Source: Anaerostipes caccae L1-92 (GTDB lineage: Bacteria; Bacillota; Clostridia; Lachnospirales; Lachnospiraceae). From it: a stretch of DNA of 64,000 nucleotides. The translations under genes and the position numbers were made by a program. Positions 57,547 to 64,000 of this stretch are shown in pieces; the first letter of the stretch is position 1; the number at the start of each line of letters is the position of its first letter. The stretch covers positions 3,447,501 to 3,511,500 of the forward strand of contig NZ_AP023027.1 of NCBI RefSeq assembly GCF_014467075.1. Reading direction: 5' to 3'. The notes below the pieces were generated by a model. The model had not been told where the DNA came from. It made no database searches and worked only from the letters and a program-made list of their open reading frames with translations.

Positions 57547-57594
57547 TATACCCAAGAGGCTAACCACCAACGTGGGCAGTTTGCTCCTTTCTTT
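57502..57594 (-). ncRNA. Predicted antisense antitoxin RNA
   Basis: Inferred transcript from the promoter at 57601-57629 to the shared terminator, roughly 90 bases. It is complementary to the 3' part of the toxin mRNA. It also carries two blocks (GGTGGTTAGCCTC, GATAAAGAAAGGAG) resembling the toxin mRNA leader in the same sense, not as complements. No ORF in it. Existence is inference from promoter and terminator. Confidence 0.55.
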
Positions 57595-57600
57595 ATCTTT

Positions 57601-57629
57601 AATATAACATTATTTTAGCTTATTGTAAA
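57601..57629 (-). promoter_or_regulatory. Promoter of the antisense RNA
   Basis: Minus strand TTTACA (complement of 57624-57629), 17-base spacer, TATATT (complement of 57601-57606). No gene follows it in this direction other than the predicted RNA. Confidence 0.7.
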
Positions 57630-57665
57630 CCATCGATCCTCCTTTTATTTCCATCTATTTTCTTG

Positions 57666-58853
57666 TCATTTCTCTTTCTTTGACACAAATACACCAGCCT
57701 GCTTTGTAATTTTTACTTGTCCCTGTGTATCTATTTTCTTTTTCAGAAACTTCTTAAATTCCATCTGGCGGTTATTTAATATCTCATTCTGGTTCCCATG
57801 ACAGGAAAGAATATAATCCAGCAGAGGCTCTGCCTCGGTAACGATTAAAGCATCCTCATACCCTATCTTTTTCACATCCGCAAAATACCTTTTAAGAACA
57901 GCTTCCCCTTCCTCCAGGCCAAACATATCAAAAAGATTTACTTCCGACAGACTAATGCGCGGATCAAACTCCTGGACCAGCATCGTGACTTCCTTCATAT
58001 GCTCTTTTCCATAAGCGCTGCAGTAAAAAATCCCGTCATCTTTCATCACTCTGCATATTTCCTCTAGTGCCTTTTGAAGACTGCCAACATAAAACAGCAC
58101 ATGATTGGCAATAACCCGGTCAATGGTCTTATCAGAAAACGGTATGTTCTGGCAGTCAAACCTCCGAAATAAAAAATCAGGTCCCCTCACCCCTCCAAGA
58201 TTCTTTTGGGCATCAGACAACATCCCTTCCGAGATATCCGATAGTATGACTTTCATACCTGACAATTCTTTTGTTTGTTCATTTTTCCACATCTGTCCAT
58301 TGCCGCAGCCGACCTCAAGCACTGTATCCGCATCCTTGAAATCCACAAGAGAAAAAAGCCACGGGAACCACCCCTGTTTATTTACAGAAAACCTGTCATG
58401 CAGGCTGATTCTGATATCCAGGTTTGTGGAGTTTTGATAGTGTTCTACCAGAGTCCGCTCCATACTCGTCATATGGATCAGGCCGAGAATCTCATTCCAG
58501 TCTACCTCGCTGGTCTCTTCAATTATTTTTGTCGTCTTTCGCAAAGCTTCTTCCATCAGCTTCAAATGCTCTGCTTTTTTATGAAGCAAGTCCGCCTGCA
58601 TCTGAAGCGATTTTGTAATATCTGATACATCATCGTTGATTGTCATATTTTTGATCTCTTCCAACGAAAATCCCAGATATTTTAAAGACAGCACCTTTTG
58701 GAGTTTTAAAAAGTCCTGATCAGTATACATCCTATATCCCGCATCATTGCGGAAGCTGGGCTGTAAGATACCTTTTTTATCATAATACCTTATCGTCCGG
58801 ATGGTCACTTTCGCCCTTTTGGCAAATTCACCGGTAGTATAACACTTCTGCAT
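57666..58853 (-). CDS. MerR family regulator fused to a SAM-dependent methyltransferase
   Basis: 395 residues. The first 70 are a MerR winged helix: YTTGEFAKRAKVTIRTIRYYDKKGIL and GYRMYTDQDFLKLQKVLSLKYLGFSLEEI. A helical linker (about 80-125) follows. Residues about 140-395 form a class I methyltransferase: motif I VLEVGCGNGQMW, LSDISEGML, FRRFDCQNIPFSDKTIDRVIANHVLFY (motifs II-III). MerR proteins normally carry a ligand-binding tail; here an enzyme replaces it, so it may sense SAM or modify a small molecule that also regulates it. Monocistronic with its own promoter. Substrate unknown. Confidence 0.9.
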   Translation of the reverse strand: MQKCYTTGEFAKRAKVTIRTIRYYDKKGILQPSFRNDAGYRMYTDQDFLKLQKVLSLKYLGFSLEEIKNMTINDDVSDITKSLQMQADLLHKKAEHLKLMEEALRKTTKIIEETSEVDWNEILGLIHMTSMERTLVEHYQNSTNLDIRISLHDRFSVNKQGWFPWLFSLVDFKDADTVLEVGCGNGQMWKNEQTKELSGMKVILSDISEGMLSDAQKNLGGVRGPDFLFRRFDCQNIPFSDKTIDRVIANHVLFYVGSLQKALEEICRVMKDDGIFYCSAYGKEHMKEVTMLVQEFDPRISLSEVNLFDMFGLEEGEAVLKRYFADVKKIGYEDALIVTEAEPLLDYILSCHGNQNEILNNRQMEFKKFLKKKIDTQGQVKITKQAGVFVSKKEK

Positions 58854-58887
58854 AAGATTCCCGCCTCCCTCGCAGTTTCTATCTACC

Positions 58888-58916
58888 AGTATAAGTGATT
58901 CCGCTTTTGCCTACAA
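58888..58916 (-). promoter_or_regulatory. Probable promoter of the MerR-methyltransferase gene
   Basis: Minus strand TTGTAG (complement of 58911-58916), 17-base spacer, TATACT (complement of 58888-58893). The spacer is normal, not the 19 bases typical of MerR-activated promoters, so autoactivation by DNA twisting is not suggested. Confidence 0.5.
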
Positions 58917-58994
58917 GCCCGTGTACCCGCACGAACTTTCCTGTGGCGGAACAACGCGGGCAGGACCACTTCAATTTTCCTATGAAATAAAACA

Positions 58995-59029
58995 GCTGAA
59001 CAGAACCCTTTCACCGGAATCTGTTCAGC
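58995..59029 (-). terminator. Terminator after the HIT gene
   Basis: GCTGAACAGA (58995-59004) pairs with TCTGTTCAGC (59020-59029), 15-base loop; on the minus strand TGTTTTATTT follows. Confidence 0.8.
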
Positions 59030-59037
59030 ATCACTCA

Positions 59038-59478
59038 TTATTTTATATTTAATTCCTTTTTAAGCTGACCGATCATTGTCTCATATTCTTCATCGGCGAG
59101 AAATTTTGGTTCATCATTTCCAATGGCAAAAGCTCCTCCGAACTCAAATCCGCCCTCATATTTGGGAACCAGATGAAAATGCAGGTGAGGCAGCTTGTCC
59201 CCGTAAGCGCCGTAGTTGATCTTTGTACATCCCCAGAGTTTTTTTATAGCTCTTGCAGCTGCCGCTACATCATCTATGTAATCATGTCTCTGTTTTGGTT
59301 CCAGGTCAAACAGCTCACTCTTATGCTCCGGCACTGCGACTACACAGCGTCCTAAATGAGCCTGATCTTTAAACAGGTATAAAACCCCCTCCTTCATCTG
59401 CCCCACTTCGATCATCAGATCCTTTCGCCCCTGATGGTCCGGGTCACAATAAAAACAACCTTTTTCCTTTACCGCCAT
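59038..59478 (-). CDS. HIT family nucleotide hydrolase
   Basis: 146 residues. Histidine triad His98-x-His100-x-His102 in LPHLHFHLVPK, the catalytic motif for hydrolysing dinucleoside polyphosphates or AMP-amine conjugates. N-terminal Cys8 and Cys11 (CFYC) may bind zinc, as in many bacterial members. AAGGAG precedes the ATG. Single-gene unit, cytoplasmic. Confidence 0.9.
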   Translation of the reverse strand: MAVKEKGCFYCDPDHQGRKDLMIEVGQMKEGVLYLFKDQAHLGRCVVAVPEHKSELFDLEPKQRHDYIDDVAAAARAIKKLWGCTKINYGAYGDKLPHLHFHLVPKYEGGFEFGGAFAIGNDEPKFLADEEYETMIGQLKKELNIK

Positions 59479-59591
59479 AGCATTCTCCTTTTGATTATAA
59501 ACTGATTACATTATGGTTATATTATATTCCTTTTATGAATATAATTCCAGCAACTTTATATTTATTTTTTGATCAAAGATGGAATCTGCCA

Positions 59592-61007
59592 TTAAATCCA
59601 TTCTTTCCACGCTGCTCTCAGCCGTTCCACACAATCAGGAATATCCTCTAAAGAAATTTTGGCAAAGCCTAGAAACAGAGAATTGGGCGGACAGGCAGCC
59701 TTTTCCTGCCAAAACTGCATGGTCGGATACACTTTTACCCCACGCTCAAGTGCTTTTCTTATTAACTCATTTTGATCAGCCTGCCCGGCAAACTTTAAGA
59801 GGAAATATTGTCCGGTACCGTTTCCGGATATTTCAATCCTGTCTTTTACATCGGCTAATTCTTCTGAAAAACGTTCCAGCCGCCTGCGGAATATATGGTT
59901 CAGCCTCCTGACATGGCGGTCATATTGACCCGTTTCTATCAAACGTGCAATGACATACTGATTAAGGAGCGGAACCGTACTGTTGTAATTTTCAAACCTG
60001 TGAAAATAAGCTTTCAGCAGCTTTGGAGGCAATATCATATATCCCATGCGCACTGAAGGGGAAAGCGCTTTTGAAAATGTTCCAAGGTAGATGACACGGT
60101 CATCTCTGTCTATGGACTGCAGCGCCGGAATAGGTTTTGAGTAATATCGAAACTCGCTGTCAAAGTCATCTTCCATAATAAAGGCATCATTCTTCTGCGC
60201 CCATTCAAGAAGTTCATACCGGCGGCCGGCGGATAAGGTGACACCGGTTGGAAACTGATGGGACGGAGTTGAGTAAACGGCGCAGGCATCAGACACACGT
60301 GGAAGCTTGGATACTACGATTCCATGTTCATCCACAGGAACCTTCTGCACATTTATATTGTTATTAGAAAATACCGCTGCCGCTTTATGAAATCCCGGTT
60401 CCTCCATCAGAATCGTCTGCCTTCCAGGCGGGAACAGCCTGCAGAGATAGTCTAAAGACTGCTGTATCCCACATGTGATAATGATTTGATCTTCGTCACA
60501 GGAAACACCTCTGATCCGCTGCAGATAAGACAGCAGATTTTTTCTCAGGTATAATTCTCCCTGCTTATCCTGACAGGATGATATTCTGGCCTCGTTTTCC
60601 AGCATATCCAGGCATTCTAACGTACAGCGTTTCCAAAATCTCTTCGGAAACAGATCGCTTGTCTGACTGCTGTTTGTCAAATCGTACAGAATGTCAGGCT
60701 GTTTTCTTTCCACAGGCATCGCTTGTTTTAAACGGGCCTGAACCGGTCTCTCCCTGCTGACAGTAAGTTCCGGAACCTTTGCGGCAGTATATCCAATCCC
60801 TTTCTGCGGTATGATATATCCCTCCGCGGCCAGCTGGCCATAAGCACTGTTTACCGTATTCCGGCTAACCCCCAGGATACCGGCTAACCCCCTGCTGCCG
60901 GTTAATACCTGACCTTCCTTGATAATGCCGTTTAATATTTCCTCTTTTATTTGTGCATAAATCTGCATATACAAAGGTTCATTGTTTTTTCTGTCAAGAA
61001 TAATCAT
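59592..61007 (-). CDS. MocR/PdxR-type GntR regulator with aminotransferase domain
   Basis: 471 residues. N-terminal GntR winged helix (about 1-75: PLYMQIYAQIKEEILNG, LAGILGVSRNTVNSAYGQLAAEGYI). Residues about 115-470 are a fold-type I aminotransferase domain with the PLP-binding lysine in GTFSKALSPSVRMGY near residue 311. Members use PLP or an amino acid as effector and often activate the divergent gene. Here the divergent gene is an EamA exporter, suggesting control of vitamin B6 or amino acid export; this is inference. Confidence 0.93.
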   Translation of the reverse strand: MIILDRKNNEPLYMQIYAQIKEEILNGIIKEGQVLTGSRGLAGILGVSRNTVNSAYGQLAAEGYIIPQKGIGYTAAKVPELTVSRERPVQARLKQAMPVERKQPDILYDLTNSSQTSDLFPKRFWKRCTLECLDMLENEARISSCQDKQGELYLRKNLLSYLQRIRGVSCDEDQIIITCGIQQSLDYLCRLFPPGRQTILMEEPGFHKAAAVFSNNNINVQKVPVDEHGIVVSKLPRVSDACAVYSTPSHQFPTGVTLSAGRRYELLEWAQKNDAFIMEDDFDSEFRYYSKPIPALQSIDRDDRVIYLGTFSKALSPSVRMGYMILPPKLLKAYFHRFENYNSTVPLLNQYVIARLIETGQYDRHVRRLNHIFRRRLERFSEELADVKDRIEISGNGTGQYFLLKFAGQADQNELIRKALERGVKVYPTMQFWQEKAACPPNSLFLGFAKISLEDIPDCVERLRAAWKEWI

Positions 61008-61125
61008 GAAATCCCTCTCCCGGTGGTACTATTTTTTTAGTATATAGTGGGTCTTTTCATAGTTCCAGTGTAAGTGTATCATGTTTTAAACACAAAGGAA
61101 ACCTGCACAGACGGAGGACAGACTC

Positions 61126-62010
61126 TTGAAGATTATAAAACGGAACAACGAAACAAAATATGTACTGCTTGAGCTCTTAGCAGTTGCATTCCTTGCAGCA
61201 GGAGGCATTTTTGTAAAACTCAGCTCACTGACTCCTGTCAGCACCGGGTTTTACAGAGTTCTTTTTTCACTCCCTCTGCTGCTGCCTCTGGCGTTCAGGG
61301 GCCTGCGCATTTTAACCAAAAAGGATGTACTCATTTTATTTCTGGCCGGAGTTTTCCTCGCCGGTGATGTAGCATTGTGGAACCTATCTTTCAGCTATAC
61401 ATCCGTAGCAAATGCAAACTTACTTACAAATCTGACGCCTTTTACTGTGATACCGGTCTCATACTTTTTATTCCGGGAAAAGATACCGAAGTTATTTTTA
61501 GCAGGAGCTGCGGTAACCTTAATCGGAGTCTTTGTTTTATTGGGCGGAAAGATCAGCCCACTCCAGTCAAACTATTTTGGAGATTTTCTCGCCTTTAGTG
61601 CTTCTTTTTTCTATGCGGTTTTTATCCTGATCTCCTATCGTTTAAGAGACAGATACGAAAGCAGTGTCATCATGTTTGTAAGCGGGTTCGGAAGTGCCCT
61701 TGCATTGGGGGTCACCTCAGTTTTAACAGAGGGCATCCAGATTCCCCATGGGACAGAGCAGCTCTGGCCGCTATTGGGACTGACCCTCTGCCTTCAGGTC
61801 ATCGGACATAACCTGCTGGCCCACTGCCAGGGAAAGCTCAGTGTGAACCTTTCCTCGATCGTATGTTTATGCCAGCCGGTCATCGCCTCACTTTATTCTT
61901 ATTTTATTTTTTCCGAAGTTCTTTCTCTAAGGGAAGTCCTGGGAATTGCCATTGTGATTGCCGGTGTATATTTAGTAAAAGCCCAGTATTCTAATAAAAT
62001 CAAGAAATAA
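61126..62010 (+). CDS. EamA/DMT family transporter
   Basis: 294 residues, ten membrane spans in two EamA halves (about 13-145 and 155-290); LLAVAFLAAGGIFVKLSS and LWNLSFSYTSVANANLLTNLTPF are typical of drug/metabolite exporters of amino acids and related compounds. Start is TTG at 61126 with GGAGG 8 bases upstream. Divergent from the MocR regulator across 118 bases holding repeated short motifs (TATAGT-like) that may be the regulator's sites. Confidence 0.9.
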   Translation: MKIIKRNNETKYVLLELLAVAFLAAGGIFVKLSSLTPVSTGFYRVLFSLPLLLPLAFRGLRILTKKDVLILFLAGVFLAGDVALWNLSFSYTSVANANLLTNLTPFTVIPVSYFLFREKIPKLFLAGAAVTLIGVFVLLGGKISPLQSNYFGDFLAFSASFFYAVFILISYRLRDRYESSVIMFVSGFGSALALGVTSVLTEGIQIPHGTEQLWPLLGLTLCLQVIGHNLLAHCQGKLSVNLSSIVCLCQPVIASLYSYFIFSEVLSLREVLGIAIVIAGVYLVKAQYSNKIKK

Positions 62011-62017
62011 GAAGCAA

Positions 62018-62043
62018 AAAAAGCCTGTATATGCAGGCTTTTT
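62018..62043. terminator. Terminator after the EamA gene
   Basis: AAAAAGCCTG (62018-62027) pairs with CAGGCTTTTT (62034-62043). A-rich left and T-rich right, so it can work in both directions for the convergent genes. Confidence 0.85.
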
Positions 62044-62075
62044 CTGACTCACGCGGCATACCTGGCTTTTTAGTC

Positions 62076-62690
62076 TCAGGCCTGTGCCGTCTCCTTCAAG
62101 AAGTCTTCAATCATAAACATGTTCATCGTGTCTGTGACTTTTTTACGGTTTGTCTTCCACACGGAAAAATAGATCTCATCGAGAGTGAATAAGTCTATAC
62201 TTCCAAGAAGCTTAGAAGTATCCGCTTTCAGGCTGAAAGCATATTCCAGCTCTTTTTCCTCTGTTCCATCCTCCTTTTTAGCAGAACGGTAATACAAAAA
62301 CGCCTGCTGTACATAGATACGGATAGACATTGGATTAAAGCCGCCGCCTGCTTTCTTAGGATCGCTCATACTGTTCACGGTACTATTCAGCTGAGTCTCC
62401 ATATCCGCAACCTCTTTATCTCCTTCTTTGGCACCCATCAATTTCCTGACTTCTTCCACCATCTCCTGTATGGTCATTCCCTCCTGGCCGGCAGAATCCG
62501 TCGGCGCCAGCAGGAGCATCATGACGTCCCCATCTTTTTCAAGCGCCGCCACAAAATGATTTTTCAGCAGCGTAAATTTCACTCCCGCATTGATGCGTAC
62601 AGGAATCGCCACACTGGTCCCCGTCCCTCCTTCCATAACTATTTCCGGTTCCTTTGGCACTACCTCGCTTGGTTCTTTTGGATCTGGCAT
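62076..62690 (-). CDS. Uncharacterised 204-residue protein, partner of the HINT-domain gene
   Basis: No family recognised. Pro/Glu-rich start (MPDPKEPSEVVPKEPEI), then a beta-rich region (SVAIPVRINAGVKFTLLKNHFVAALEKDGD), an acidic helical middle (MTIQEMVEEVRKLMGA, DMETQLNS), and a final beta/helical part (MSIRIYVQQAFLYY, TLDEIYFSVWKTNRKK). No signal peptide or membrane segment, so cytoplasmic unless exported by a special route. It starts 19 bases after the HINT-domain gene with AAAGGAG, so the two form one unit. The terminator at 62018-62043 lies downstream. Confidence 0.6.
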   Translation of the reverse strand: MPDPKEPSEVVPKEPEIVMEGGTGTSVAIPVRINAGVKFTLLKNHFVAALEKDGDVMMLLLAPTDSAGQEGMTIQEMVEEVRKLMGAKEGDKEVADMETQLNSTVNSMSDPKKAGGGFNPMSIRIYVQQAFLYYRSAKKEDGTEEKELEYAFSLKADTSKLLGSIDLFTLDEIYFSVWKTNRKKVTDTMNMFMIEDFLKETAQA

Positions 62691-62709
62691 AATGTTTCTC
62701 CTTTCTCTT

Positions 62710-64000
62710 TTATGATAAATTTTTAAACTTCTCTAAATCATTCAGGATATCCTGTGAAAGCTTCGGTTCCGGCTTCTCCATACTGTTTTGCTTTCCGAAG
62801 TCTCCCACATAAAAACCATTGGCAAAAAAACCTTCTCCATCTTCCAGTTCCAAAGAATATACCCGGTCATAATAAGGCTCGTCATAAACCTCATCCACCG
62901 GACTGTACAGTTCTCCATCCATACAGATCTGTTCTGACCCAGTGAGTTCCCCTGCCTGTTTCCATCCTTCCTTTGTCATGACCGGATGGTCCATTGTCAT
63001 CATGATAGTTTTTTCTCCAGCCTTTATATATTTCAAAATTTCTTCATTTCCAGTATAAATATTGCTGACCTTTTCATAATTTCCCTTGGCAGAAGCCACA
63101 TAATCCCCACTCTTTACATCGCACACCGGTATACTGCCCCGGTCCCTTGTTTTGATCACAGCTTCTTTTTCAAGGCAGCCCCAGAGCAGGTGCATACATG
63201 GGATCTCTACAACATTGCCTCCCTCATATTTTTTAGGAACCAAATAGCTGTCCATCTGCAAAGAATATCGATACCCGTCTGTACATGAAAACTCTATATC
63301 CATAGATAAATAAAAATCATCTTCCCCTGCCACGCCGCCCTGGCTGATAAAACTGTTCCACGCCTGAGGCAGAACTAACAGATATCCTTTTGTAAAGCTC
63401 TGCGATATCTGAGGATAATATGGAAACATGTTGTACCACTGAGATGCGGGGATTAATTTAATCTGCTGAAAATTCTGAAACTGCACTGTGGAATGTCTGG
63501 CGCTGTAAATATAAATGTCTCCCTGTACTCTGGGAGCTTGGGCCGCCTGCTTTCCTGCGTCCAGCTCAAACTGCACGGCAATCGGCAGATAAACACAAAA
63601 ATTACTGTTCCTTCTCTCGGGGTTGGCATAAAAGTAGTCCGATGTACCCATGGCATCTGTACGAAAATAAACAATGTTGATCTTGGATCTCCCGGCTTTG
63701 GGCTGCGGATGAAGAACCTGGCCTTTCCCGATAATATCCAAACCCGCACCAATAACCGCGGTTCCCTTCATATTTCCTGACTTAACCGGCTTCCAGATGT
63801 CAGGAACCCTTAACATATAATTGATTTCTGCCTGTATTCCGGACAGTTCGTCCTGTTCCATATGTATATTTTCCTTGATCATAAGAAAGCTGCACTGTGG
63901 TACCGAATAAGAAAAAGTCCATGTTTTTCCCTGCCCATTCCAGACTTTCAGCTTTGCAATCAAATAATCGGGTCCGCCCGATTTATGGATCTTTCCATTT
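62710..64000 (-). CDS. HINT-domain protein, N-terminus beyond the window
   Basis: The frame is open to the window edge; a TTG at 63963 exists but residues before it (NGKIHKSGGPDYL) are in frame with no stop, so the gene very likely begins outside. The visible 429 residues have a beta-rich first part (about 275 residues, no known family) and then a HINT domain of about 135 residues at 62760-63175. It begins with Cys in WGCLEKEAVIKT, has VCDVKSGDYV and the block B motif TMDHPVMT, and ends EDGEGFFANGFYVGDFG. The usual C-terminal His-Asn splice pair is replaced by Gly-Asp. A short polar tail of about 25 residues follows. No signal peptide visible. Confidence 0.75.
   Translation of the reverse strand, partial: NGKIHKSGGPDYLIAKLKVWNGQGKTWTFSYSVPQCSFLMIKENIHMEQDELSGIQAEINYMLRVPDIWKPVKSGNMKGTAVIGAGLDIIGKGQVLHPQPKAGRSKINIVYFRTDAMGTSDYFYANPERRNSNFCVYLPIAVQFELDAGKQAAQAPRVQGDIYIYSARHSTVQFQNFQQIKLIPASQWYNMFPYYPQISQSFTKGYLLVLPQAWNSFISQGGVAGEDDFYLSMDIEFSCTDGYRYSLQMDSYLVPKKYEGGNVVEIPCMHLLWGCLEKEAVIKTRDRGSIPVCDVKSGDYVASAKGNYEKVSNIYTGNEEILKYIKAGEKTIMMTMDHPVMTKEGWKQAGELTGSEQICMDGELYSPVDEVYDEPYYDRVYSLELEDGEGFFANGFYVGDFGKQNSMEKPEPKLSQDILNDLEKFKNLS

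Noticed and set aside
62076..64000. Prophage tail module
   Set aside because: HINT domains occur in phage proteins, but no other phage gene, integrase or attachment site is visible nearby.

Overview
The window looks like chromosomal DNA of a low-to-moderate GC Gram-positive anaerobe of the class Clostridia, most likely family Lachnospiraceae and perhaps close to Anaerostipes. The basis is the rpoB-rpoC-rpsL-rpsG-fusA-tuf order, strong AGGAGG ribosome binding sites, TTGACA-17-TATAAT promoters, abundant mannose-family PTS genes and a sortase-type surface protein. The genus is inference.

Region 1 (1-6188, + strand) is a carbohydrate or polyol cluster: the end of a PTS EIIA, a MarR regulator, an iron-dependent alcohol dehydrogenase, a fused PTS IIC-IID permease, a class II aldolase, a zinc-dependent dehydrogenase and a PTS IIB. 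Together these could import and phosphorylate a sugar or polyol, oxidise it, cleave it and reduce the resulting aldehyde.

Region 2 (6430-15701) has a membrane protein and a MATE exporter, then a second mannose-family PTS operon on the minus strand: two SIS-domain proteins, IIA, IIB, IIC, IID and a HAD phosphatase. Two tandem GntR/UTRA regulators diverge from it. The intergenic region is packed with ATACCA half-sites. One SIS protein has the C-terminal pattern of fructoselysine-6-phosphate deglycases (FrlB/GfrF), so the operon probably handles Amadori products or a related amino sugar.

Region 3 (15702-17430) is an AT-rich accessory patch with a DUF3990-like gene, a partner overlapping it by 4 bp, and broken coding remnants on both sides.

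Region 4 (17431-31089, minus) is the transcription/translation core: rplJ-rplL with an L10 leader attenuator, rpoB-rpoC, and rpsL-rpsG-fusA-tuf. Each block has its own near-consensus promoter and terminator.

Region 5 (31105-36602, minus) holds two overlapping small genes, a polar amino acid ABC transporter (two permeases, ATPase, lipoprotein), and an orphan membrane-anchored family 5 solute-binding protein.

Region 6 (36608-53494, minus) is one gene of 16.9 kb for a 5628-residue secreted, wall-anchored protein. It has SdrD B-like domains near its C-terminus and an unusual VLRTG sorting motif. A dTDP-L-rhamnose operon (rmlA-rmlB-rmlD-rmlC) lies directly upstream.

Region 7 (57235-64000) starts with a compact type I toxin-antitoxin-like locus: a 31-residue holin-like toxin facing a convergent antisense promoter, with a shared terminator. 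Then come a MerR regulator fused to a methyltransferase, a HIT hydrolase, a MocR-type regulator divergent from an EamA exporter, and an unrecognised two-gene unit whose upstream member carries a HINT (intein/hedgehog) domain and runs off the window edge.
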